Shown piece after piece: positions 61,401 to 64,000 of a DNA stretch of 64,000 bases. Under the pieces are notes generated by a model. The model did not search any database, was not told where the DNA came from, and saw only the letters and a list, made by a program, of their open reading frames with translations. The stretch spans positions 7,941,500-8,005,499 of the forward strand of contig CALNVZ010002100.1 of assembly GCA_940671915.1 (NCBI GenBank), read 5' to 3'. Origin of the DNA: Paracentrotus lividus. Its lineage: Eukaryota > Echinodermata > Echinoidea > Camarodonta > Echinidae. Position 1 is the first letter of the stretch. Each line of letters starts with the position of its first letter. The translations under genes were made by a program, and so were the position numbers.

Positions 61401-63793
61401 TCTATATTTCTCATGATAAAGCTTGAGAAATGTTTATATAATGTTTATTTTGACGAAGGTTTCATGTCACGAATTTGAACATATCGTTGGTTATTTCACA
61501 AATTTGAATAGAAACAACGCACTGAAGAGTGGAAGCGTCTGCAAAACTACCTGTAAACTTGTTTCTTCTGATTTTATACATTTCACTACTGCCATTAGCT
61601 ATCTGCTCTCTATATTTCTCATGATAAAGTTTGGGAAATGTTTATATAATGTTTATTTTGATGAAGGTTTCATGTCACGAATTTGAACATAGCGTTGATT
61701 ATTTTACAAATTTGAATAGAAACAACGCACTGAAGAGTGGAAGCGTCTGCAAAACTACCTGTAAACTTGTTTCTTCTGATTTTATACATTTCACTACTGC
61801 CATTAGCTATCTGCTCTCTATATTTCTCATGATAAAGCTTGAGAAATGTTTATATATTGTTTATTTTGACGAAGGTTTCATGTCACGAATTTGAACATAG
61901 CGTTGGTTATTTCACAAATTTGAATTAAAACAACGCACTGAAGAGTGGAAGCGTCTGCAAAACTACCTGTAAACTGATTTTATACATTTCACTACTGCCA
62001 TTAGCTATCTGCTCTCTATATTTCTCATAATAAAGTTTGGGAAATGTTTATATAATGTTTATTTTGATGAAGGTTTCATGTCACGAATTTGAACATAGCG
62101 TTGGTTATTTCACAAATTTGAATTAAAACAACGCACTGAAGAGTGGAAGCGTCTGCAAAACTACCTGAACACTGATTTTATACATTTCACTACTGCCATT
62201 AGCTATCTGCTCTCTATATTTCTCATGATAAAAATCAATACCAACAAAACACAATCACAAAGACACCACCAAACAAACACACAAAATGCTGTTTTTATTT
62301 TTAGAATCTATGCTTGTATTCATTCGGAAAAGTATCCAAAATGCTTAATGACAAAAAATACTAAGCTAACTTTATTTCATGTGTACCTCAGAGTTGCAGT
62401 ATGACCCAACTAAATGAAGCTTTATCTCGTGCTAGCGGAGCTCAGAAGTCCTAAATGAAGCTTTATCTCGTGCTAGTGGAGCACAGAAGTCCTTCTCTTT
62501 CATCACAGCCGAGCATCAGTTTAAACATTCATTCGGAAAAGTATCCAAAATGCTTAATGGCAAAAAAAAATACTAAGCTAACTTTATTTTATGTGTACCT
62601 CAGAGTTGCAGTATGACCCAACTAAATGAAGCTTTATCTCGTGCTAGCGGAGCACAGAAATCCTTCTCATTCGTCACAGCCGAGCATCAGTTCAAGCAAG
62701 CTATGAAGCTTGCCACCAAGTCCTTTGAGCCATCGCATCCCGCCGTTCAAAAGGTTAGCACCACACTAGATTACTAGTATACACAAAACAGTAATGACTC
62801 CAATCTTGGCTAAAATTATGAAGTGATTTTTTTTTTAATATATCTCTGTGAAGTCAACCAATCATTTTGTATAATAACTATAAATGTATCAACATGCAAT
62901 CAATGTAAGATTATAACTAAACAATCAAGCATAACACTTGCCAGTATACTCTCACATCCTTTTGTTTTGTAGGTGAAATTTAAAAAAAATGCACTATTAA
63001 GATTAATTATGATATGTACAAGTGGTGTCTTTATACGCTCTACAAAGTGAAGTGCTCTTTTTAGCACTTCAGAGGCTGAAATCAGCGCTATTTAAGAGCT
63101 TGCATAGTGACTACATTCGGAGTGTTGTTTAACTGTACTAAAACTGCTGTTTTAGCCCTTTCACGGGAGCTGAACTTTTAGCAAAAATGGCGTGACTTCG
63201 TTGAGATGCGAACCTGGGTCCCCTGCATGCGAAGCGCTGACGAGCACGTTAGACCAATTCACATCTCACGATTGCTAGCAGATCATATTGTTGCATGATG
63301 AACTTTCTTCAAATTTGCCATAATCATCTACTATGCTGTCATATTTAAAGTAAGCTAGGGAGATCTCCGTTGGTCTATTGGCATGACTGGTAACGTCTGC
63401 GGTCCTCTTCCATGTCTAAGTGGACCCCGGTTCGAATCCCTTACCGATATTGAACATTTGTTATTGATAAATTATCACTTGGGCAAGTGCTAAAATAGCA
63501 CTTCAGGTGCTGATATGGCACTTCAAGTGCAGTCACTATACATGCTATACGAGCACCACCCATACTGAATCAGCACTTCAGTTTTAAGAGTGTATCTTTA
63601 AAAAAAAAATGTTTTTCCTTTGCCTTCATCAAATCATTGATTTCATACAGGCGTGTCTTGCTCTAGCCCAGTTTCATCTCCGTGTAAAAGGTGAAGTACA
63701 ACTTGCACATGAGGTACTCAATGGCTTCATGAAACATTGCAACACACAGCAGACCGCTCAATTGGACAGAAAACTCACAAACATGGCCAAGAT
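20684..63793 (+). CDS. PARP4: PARP4-like vault poly(ADP-ribose) polymerase (24 exons seen, 3' incomplete)
   Basis: The joined exons give about 1,231 residues with consistent phase at every junction. Order: WGR-like N-terminal region (about 1-131); PARP helical/regulatory region (132-292); ART catalytic domain (293-460) with triad H326 (FHAS), Y366 (GSGIYF) and E436 (DDEYVVY); acidic linker (about 470-494); VIT domain (495-710); VWA domain (758-942) with MIDAS D782-R-S-T-S; post-VWA region to 1134; then TPR-like sequence. PARP4 is the vault-associated mono-ADP-ribosyltransferase, known to modify major vault protein. The start ATG 20684 is uncertain because the exon stays open to its acceptor at 20658. 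The usual BRCT domain is not visible. The last exon ends in phase 2, so the gene continues past the window. Confidence 0.93.
20865..21010 (+). mobile_element. tRNA-derived SINE, copy 1
   Basis: A-box-like tagtggatagagcg and B box GGTTCGAACTC (20914-20924), then gtcataccaaaagacgttaa and an A-rich tail. It shares its body with the minus-strand copy near 50400. Confidence 0.78.
21652..21813 (+). CDS. PARP4: PARP4 exon 2 (WGR-like region)
   Basis: Between tttcag and gtcagt; 54 codons, phase 0/0. It includes IEYTSIELHTTVGIPMVLQ and YTYRVYTHEGKLSETK. It aligns by position with the beta-rich region following the BRCT in vertebrate PARP4; identity is weak. Confidence 0.82.
21908..23722 (+). mobile_element. 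AACGCTC element, copy 5 (full length)
   Basis: Both ends and full interior are present in the intron between PARP4 exons 2 and 3. The flanks tactaagc and gatataag do not match, so the target duplication has decayed or a rearrangement followed insertion. A TTAA foldback begins about 20 bp further on. Confidence 0.9.
23746..24335. mobile_element. TTAA foldback element, 590 bp
   Basis: Ends AGTCCCGGACCGGACCGA...CGGTCCGGTCTGGGACT, flanked by TTAA on both sides (23742-23745, 24336-24339). Arms of about 250 bp pair almost throughout, e.g. 'ttccattaacatcctttgac' with its inverse. Near-palindromic, non-coding. Confidence 0.9.
24358..24624 (+). other. Orphan Cys-rich open frame in PARP4 intron 2
   Basis: The frame includes KRKCTKANPLKCSKCGHPC and then FGDVCVLNEHC, a CxxC...C...C...C pattern like a small zinc-binding unit. 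A GT donor follows (tcag|gtaaac), but its phase does not suit insertion between PARP4 exons 2 and 3. Probably a transposon-derived fragment; family not recognised. Confidence 0.4.
24945..25205 (+). repeat. (CT)-rich tract upstream of PARP4 exon 3
   Basis: About 260 bp nearly pure pyrimidine ends 40 bp before the acceptor. The other strand is purine-only. Confidence 0.9.
25246..25407 (+). CDS. PARP4: PARP4 exon 3 (end of WGR-like region)
   Basis: Between catttag and gtacga; 54 codons, phase 0/0. It encodes DENSGIKRSYLAKSGPEALA and continues FKEQHDIWTSPPHN. The upstream 250 bp is almost pure pyrimidine. Confidence 0.85.
25711..25795. repeat. (CT)n microsatellite
   Basis: Runs of CT with a few CC interruptions, then TTTATA. 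Confidence 0.95.
26118..26255 (+). CDS. PARP4: PARP4 exon 4 (helical regulatory region)
   Basis: Between ctttcag and gtatat; 46 codons, phase 0/0. It encodes SSEVARLADNLWTESMGELS and then EILTVPVKSIALGK. It aligns with vertebrate PARP4 'EVSDLVEMIWAEALGHLE'. Confidence 0.9.
27024..27196. mobile_element. Inverted-repeat MITE in PARP4 intron 4
   Basis: Ends gggcgccgtaacacaaagg and cctttgtgttacggggccc are near inverses, extending to 'tttgcaatcaatcgcaaa' and its inverse. About 170 bp. Confidence 0.8.
27380..27502 (+). mobile_element. LINE 3' tail with (ATT)n
   Basis: 'ctgtaaagcgctttgagcc' followed by 'gcacattataaataatag' and (ATT)n is the typical 3' end of L2/CR1-type elements. No coding part remains. 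Confidence 0.6.
27924..28106 (+). CDS. PARP4: PARP4 exon 5 (helical regulatory region)
   Basis: Between atttag and gtatgg; 61 codons, phase 0/0. It encodes VEKAESVLLQIKRALLDKE and, further on, STQFHELIPH and AIKQDLCQ, matching the conserved 'KAEGILL' and 'FYRLIPH' positions of PARP4. Confidence 0.92.
28866..29029 (+). CDS. PARP4: PARP4 exon 6 (end of regulatory region)
   Basis: Between tacag and gtaggt; ends in phase 2. It encodes LIQDVINVNEALGWKKQ and then KYRAMRCYIENLD. The donor choice (CCCAT|gtaggt) is fixed by the next exon, which restores P-I-D-Q-E-V. Confidence 0.9.
29439..30410. mobile_element. DNA element with GGGATGTCCAC ends, ~970 bp
   Basis: Left GGGATGTCCAC and right GTGGACATCCC, with a nested inverted pair 'tttggccagtggtaaa' / 'tttaccactggccat'. 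The flanking 'tatta' is repeated but short. It fills most of PARP4 intron 6; no transposase frame. Confidence 0.68.
30618..30755 (+). CDS. PARP4: PARP4 exon 7 (ART domain, triad histidine)
   Basis: Between ctcctcag and gtaagt, phase 2/2. It encodes IQRIFAVNRALDEFKF and then NERLLFHASKACNFLGILS. H326 at 30715-30717 is the NAD-binding triad histidine. The usual HGS reads HAS here. Confidence 0.95.
30855..31122. repeat. Degenerate minisatellite, ~56-bp unit
   Basis: About five units built on 'gacgaactcttgacc', 'gaggggtaaaa' and 'catgata', inside the intron between the ART-domain histidine and tyrosine exons. Confidence 0.75.
31224..31322 (+). CDS. PARP4: PARP4 exon 8 (ART domain, triad tyrosine)
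   Basis: Between tttcag and gtaata, phase 2/2. It encodes RGILLPKIVVEMFGIDR and then GMLGSGIYFGDSTS; Y366 in GIYF is the second triad residue. Confidence 0.95.
31841..32024 (+). CDS. PARP4: PARP4 exon 9 (ART domain)
   Basis: Between atgtag and gtatgt, phase 2/0. It encodes TCAKYSAPGKFTGTRFLAV, then NNVALGN and the signature APQGFDSVHGV, equivalent to 'APPGYDSVHGV' in vertebrate PARP4. Confidence 0.95.
32539..32722 (+). CDS. PARP4: PARP4 exon 10 (ART domain glutamate, acidic linker)
   Basis: Acceptor gataag, donor gtatac, phase 0/1. It begins DDEYVVYQANQHCLRYLVEF; E436 is the third triad residue. The second half is a Ser/Asp/Glu linker (DDSGSDDTDSDDELDDE), which looks disordered and contains CK2-like sites. 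Confidence 0.94.
33328..33461 (+). CDS. PARP4: PARP4 exon 11 (start of VIT domain)
   Basis: Acceptor ataaag, donor gtaaat, phase 1/0. It encodes GMVYPEAKVKAGLNTSGVEG and then LEAVHVRASIIDLAAE, matching the first VIT strands. Its last ~60 bp plus donor are tandemly duplicated downstream. Confidence 0.92.
33477..33556 (+). pseudogene. Tandem duplicate of the 3' part of PARP4 exon 11
   Basis: Positions 33399-33476 (exon end plus first intron bases) repeat at 33477-33556, a 78-bp offset. The second copy has a one-base insertion (gttagagcatcg becomes gttagcagcatcg), an in-frame TGA (33526-33528) and a weakened donor (aagtaatt). It is probably not used. Confidence 0.8.
33721..34273. mobile_element. 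Inverted-repeat element with a CA-rich middle
   Basis: Arms 33721-33756 and 34238-34273 pair (cagaagacggtaagatctca with its inverse). The interior is mostly (CA)n/(CACACC) and its complement. Its left edge abuts a short 'aaaacag' repeat. Confidence 0.75.
34274..35980. other. Rest of PARP4 intron 11
   Basis: AT-rich intron with no recognised gene. The phrase 'agtgacaggacttttttt' occurs twice (near 35200 and 35410). Confidence 0.6.
35981..36199 (+). CDS. PARP4: PARP4 exon 12 (VIT domain core)
   Basis: Between cattag and gtatgg; 73 codons, phase 0/0. It includes YVFPLDERAAVCGFDAYING, then KHVVGVVKEKAEARKSY and GHGAYLMEEE, the hallmark VIT sequence. Confidence 0.96.
36288..36377. repeat. Short foldback hairpin after PARP4 exon 12
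   Basis: 'aggcgccttctccattcaaa' pairs with 'tttgaatggagaaggcgcct' and the inner 'cagtttcccgggt' with 'acccgcgggaaactg'. Arms about 40 bp, starting 89 bp after the exon. Confidence 0.85.
37248..37459 (+). CDS. PARP4: PARP4 exon 13 (VIT domain)
   Basis: Between atacag and gtaaga, phase 0/2. It encodes NVFTITVGNLPPGSYVLI and then RYVTELVVEGDRIAFNLL and GSVAPWKKKE. A MITE begins about 7 bp after its donor. Confidence 0.95.
37466..37851. mobile_element. GGGTGGTA MITE with GAGACGTCTC repeats
   Basis: Inverted ends GGGTGGTACCTCACTTCGCG...CGCGAAGTGAGATACCACCC. It is packed with the palindrome GAGACGTCTC and 'tccgcgac', and folds on itself throughout. It starts about 7 bp after the donor of PARP4 exon 13. 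Confidence 0.88.
38327..38408 (+). CDS. PARP4: PARP4 exon 14
   Basis: Between ttacag and gtaagc, phase 2/0. It encodes RSESFMATITMPSKIRSV and then HCPTHSINIR, aligning with vertebrate 'SLTMSIEMPYVIEFIFSDTHE'. The intron after it (8.8 kb) holds the suspect assembly region. Confidence 0.88.
38785..39300. mobile_element. Mariner-like MITE, 516 bp
   Basis: Ends CAGTGCGTCCCATAAA and its inverse GTGGGACGCACTG, each flanked by TA (38783-38784, 39301-39302), as in Tc1/mariner insertions. 'acccaactttgagagcc' near the left end pairs with 'ggctcccaaagttgggt' at the right. It lies in PARP4 intron 14. Confidence 0.85.
39606..39630. other. Assembly gap, 25 N
   Basis: Exactly 25 N, the same size as the other gap at 6940. 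The fixed size suggests a placeholder, not a measured gap. Confidence 0.99.
44505..44663 (+). pseudogene. Garbled second copy of PARP4 exon 15
   Basis: The sequence and its 200-bp upstream flank (44300-44504) match 47050-47393, but with a small insertion or deletion every 10-20 bases. The reading frame is destroyed. Such indel-only damage suggests raw long-read fill more than an old duplication. Confidence 0.8.
45320..45536 (+). pseudogene. Garbled second copy of PARP4 exon 16 (VWA)
   Basis: It matches 47957-48143: 'tctatcccgaatttc', 'agtgacaacg', 'tagatcgatcc' and the upstream 'cttctcttac(c)acag' all recur in order with scattered indels. It lies in the same noisy block as the exon 15 copy, in the correct order and spacing. 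Confidence 0.75.
47253..47393 (+). CDS. PARP4: PARP4 exon 15 (before VWA)
   Basis: Acceptor tgctag, donor GC-type (cag|gcgagt); 47 codons, phase 0/0. It encodes QKDEKVMDISMCEGDRLVDG and ends KPRIWREKLPDDRERQ. It aligns with the vertebrate stretch ending 'LPRMWVEKHPEKESE'. A garbled second copy lies at 44505-44663. Confidence 0.88.
47394..47956. other. PARP4: PARP4 intron 15 (GC-AG)
   Basis: The intron starts gcgagt and ends ccacag. The GC donor is imposed by phase and homology (DRERQ|ACMVVFY); an in-frame GT alternative is not seen nearby. Confidence 0.75.
47957..48143 (+). CDS. PARP4: PARP4 exon 16 (VWA domain, MIDAS)
   Basis: Between ccacag and gtatgt, phase 0/1. It encodes ACMVVFYPEFPVTTIENPE, then VVIMLDRSTSMKGQP with the metal-site DxSxS motif (D782, S784, S786). 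A garbled copy lies at 45320-45536. Confidence 0.95.
48236..48545 (+). mobile_element. Non-LTR retrotransposon ORF2 3' fragment
   Basis: The frame reads WDRAFSSVDPGLWNSLPIQL and continues to FNMNSNHIFF, the 'GP.LWNSLP..LR....F...L' ending typical of jockey/CR1 reverse transcriptase proteins. It sits in the intron between the two main VWA exons. Confidence 0.82.
48587..48854 (+). CDS. PARP4: PARP4 exon 17 (VWA domain)
   Basis: Between ctccag and gtattg, phase 1/2; 268 nt, the longest exon. It encodes DFEELYPASVLATDDNIKN and later PLRALSLLSSND, GFLISDGHVTNEQ and NRLFTFGV, aligning along vertebrate PARP4 VWA. Confidence 0.95.
49058..49157 (+). CDS. PARP4: PARP4 exon 18 (end of VWA domain)
   Basis: Between ctcag and gtaaag, phase 2/0. 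It encodes SSESNRHVLRTLADTGGG and then AYEQFDPRSKSTWEAK, matching 'STANRHVLRILSQCGAGVFEYF' of vertebrates. Confidence 0.95.
50001..50069. repeat. Perfect-type hairpin, 69 bp
   Basis: 'gactggatagttactatttt' pairs with its inverse at the right; the centre is 'cctcgggggcttcgcccctcgg'. It could form a very stable stem in DNA or RNA. Confidence 0.88.
50330..50450 (-). mobile_element. tRNA-derived SINE, copy 2 (reverse)
   Basis: The minus strand reads 'ctgagtggataacgcgtccg' (A box region), 'gcgggtttgttcc' (B box) and 'gcgtcatacc' then A-rich DNA. Same body as the SINE at 20865. Confidence 0.75.
50671..50824 (+). mobile_element. CAGTGGCGGATCC small MITE, copy 2
   Basis: Begins CAGTGGCGGATCCAGGCGG; the interior 'cccattgactgtacatgtta' matches the other copies. 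The right end is degenerate (aaatcctgctccgtgc). Confidence 0.65.
51706..51877. mobile_element. Small MITE with CAGGGC ends
   Basis: CAGGGCCGCGGAACCGGGG on the left and 'gctccgtagccctg' on the right, with a C-run mirroring the G-run. About 170 bp. Confidence 0.6.
54140..54293 (+). mobile_element. CAGTGGCGGATCC small MITE, copy 3
   Basis: The interior 'cactcattggctacatgtta' and right end CCTGAATCCACCACTG match the family. The left end is degenerate. Holds a run of more than 20 C. Confidence 0.6.
56030..56245. repeat. TCTAGA/AGATCT-rich patch
   Basis: Some 200 bp is built almost entirely of overlapping 'ctagatct', 'tctagact' and 'gttagatct' words. Not a simple tandem array; origin unknown. Confidence 0.8.
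57436..57624 (+). CDS. PARP4: PARP4 exon 19 (post-VWA region)
   Basis: Between gacag and gtacag; 63 codons, phase 0/0. It encodes VQAQVRRSCQPAATSIKVIW and ends SLFTGSRLVLYAMGPEVTK, aligning with vertebrate 'QVPSLFRNDRLLVYGFIP'. Confidence 0.93.
57664..57717. repeat. Poly(A) run of about 52 bp
   Basis: Uninterrupted A just after PARP4 exon 19; possibly an old retroposon tail, but no body is recognised. Confidence 0.95.
58198..58577. mobile_element. Foldback MITE with (TA)n centre
   Basis: Arms 58264-58328 and 58510-58574 are near-perfect inverses ('aatcaaagttcgccggtgc' and its inverse). The loop and left flank are (TA)n. Confidence 0.88.
58619..58699 (+). CDS. PARP4: PARP4 exon 20
   Basis: Between ttcatag and gtaagt; 27 codons, phase 0/0. 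It encodes VELEAEIEGRTECLTVTAD and then QTPTATGL, a beta segment linking the conserved blocks. Confidence 0.88.
59554..59736 (+). CDS. PARP4: PARP4 exon 21
   Basis: Between tatcag and gtaaca; 61 codons, phase 0/0. It encodes TLHRLATRGIVRDWEIGS and ends FNIVSPLTSFIAIEERNE, matching vertebrate 'IHKLAARALIRDYE' and 'ITQFTSFVAVEKRDE'. Confidence 0.94.
61014..61136 (+). CDS. PARP4: PARP4 exon 22
   Basis: Between gcgtag and gtatac; 41 codons, phase 0/0. It encodes DDESHDDDVPSLDDILGDIW and then PAWDGSDDQWLTQDAST, acidic and Trp-rich. It stands where vertebrate PARP4 has 'DIPKVSELIAKEDVDFLPYMSW'. Confidence 0.85.
61208..62232. repeat. Tandem repeat, five copies of a 208-bp unit
   Basis: Unit starts recur at about 61213, 61425, 61633, 61841 and 62039. 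The last two copies lack 'cttgtttctt', giving a 198-bp spacing. Units are highly similar and contain short open frames in each copy, but no splice context suggests coding. It lies between PARP4 exons 22 and 23. Confidence 0.93.
62392..62520 (+). pseudogene. Broken upstream copy of PARP4 exon 23
   Basis: It carries the same tacctcag acceptor and the same first 21 codons or so as exon 23, about 212 bp upstream of it. A 43-bp internal duplication (62410-62452 repeated at 62453) puts TAA in frame after Q-K-S. No donor is visible before the second copy starts. Confidence 0.85.
62604..62753 (+). CDS. PARP4: PARP4 exon 23 (C-terminal extension, TPR-like)
   Basis: Between tacctcag and gttagc; 50 codons, phase 0/0. 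It encodes SCSMTQLNEALSRASGAQKS and later FKQAMKLATKSFEPSHPAVQ. The spacing 'A..LA....F.P.HPAV' is like kinesin-light-chain TPRs. No similarity to the vertebrate MVP-binding tail. That it belongs to PARP4 rests on order, strand and phase. Confidence 0.72.
63032..63596. mobile_element. Foldback element carrying two divergent tRNA-like modules
   Basis: Outer arms pair ('tacgctctacaaagtgaagtgct' against the inverse of 'agcacttcagttttaagagtgta', with mismatches). Within are a minus-strand tRNA-like unit (B-box-like 'ggttcgcatctc', 63190-63270) and a plus-strand one ('ttggtctattggcatgactgg', B box 'ggttcgaatccc', 63362-63445). It lies between PARP4 exons 23 and 24. Confidence 0.68.
63651..63793 (+). 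CDS. PARP4: PARP4 exon 24 (TPR-like, gene continues)
   Basis: Between atacag and gtaagt, phase 0/2. It encodes ACLALAQFHLRVKGEVQLA, HEVLNGFMKHC and RKLTNMAKM, completing the helix pair begun in the previous exon. The open phase shows another exon beyond the window. Confidence 0.75.
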
Positions 63794-64000
63794 GTAAGTG
63801 GGAAATACAGATTTTGTTCGTTTATTTAAAGGGATATACACCTTCTTTAAAAAGATTTTATTCTGTAATTTTTTTGAGAAGCCAGATGGATGAACTTGCA
63901 CTTCCTAAATAAGAATTGAATATAGTTATACATAATCAAGTTCGCTGTCCTTGATTATATTGCTGAAAGCCGAGTCATATATACAAATATATATTATCCT

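Noticed and set aside
61018-61894. Repeated similar ~60-90-residue frames
   Set aside because: They come from the 208-bp tandem repeat; the first also reads exon 22 in the wrong frame. No splice context.
61208-62232. CRISPR-like array
   Set aside because: Units are 208 bp and directly adjacent with no unique spacers, in an animal genome.

Overview
The window is animal (metazoan) nuclear DNA: AT-rich, split genes with GT-AG introns, tRNA-derived SINEs, non-LTR retrotransposon remnants, many small inverted-repeat DNA elements and (TA)n/(CT)n/(CA)n tracts. The protein matches and general style suit a marine deuterostome, most likely an echinoderm such as a sea urchin. That assignment is inference from recall, not from a search.

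Two real genes are visible, both on the + strand. (1) COMMD4, positions 25-13036: all eight coding exons are present, with phase-consistent junctions and a 199-residue product, the same length as human COMMD4. (2) A PARP4 (vault poly-ADP-ribose polymerase) orthologue, positions 20684-63793: 24 consecutive in-frame exons run off the right edge. They encode in order a WGR-like N-terminal region, a PARP helical/regulatory region, an ART catalytic domain with the H-Y-E triad, an acidic linker, a VIT domain, a VWA domain with a DxSxS MIDAS motif, and the conserved post-VWA region. The last two visible exons look TPR-like and do not resemble the MVP-binding tail of vertebrate PARP4. No BRCT exon was found upstream.

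Nearly everything else is intronic or intergenic repeat. 0-13 kb: COMMD4 introns with MITEs and three copies of an ~1.8-kb element whose ends read AACGCTC...GAGCGTT. 13-20.6 kb: intergenic, with a fourth copy, a LINE fragment, a long (TA)n tract and a foldback. 20.6-38.4 kb: PARP4 N-terminal, catalytic and VIT exons, with a fifth copy, a TTAA foldback, a SINE and minisatellites. 38.4-47.2 kb: one intron holding a mariner-like MITE, a 25-N gap and ~7 kb of indel-rich sequence that includes garbled second copies of two PARP4 VWA-region exons. 47-49 kb: VWA exons. 49-57 kb: repeat-rich intron. 57-64 kb: C-terminal exons, 208-bp tandem repeats and a foldback with two tRNA-like modules.

Two gaps of exactly 25 N (6940-6964, 39606-39630) are flanked by repeats differing mainly by small indels. 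Parts of the window are probably unpolished long-read gap fill, and apparent duplications there need checking before being read as biology. COMMD4 (COMMD/CCC trafficking complex) and PARP4 (vault particle ADP-ribosyltransferase) have no known shared pathway; their adjacency looks incidental.
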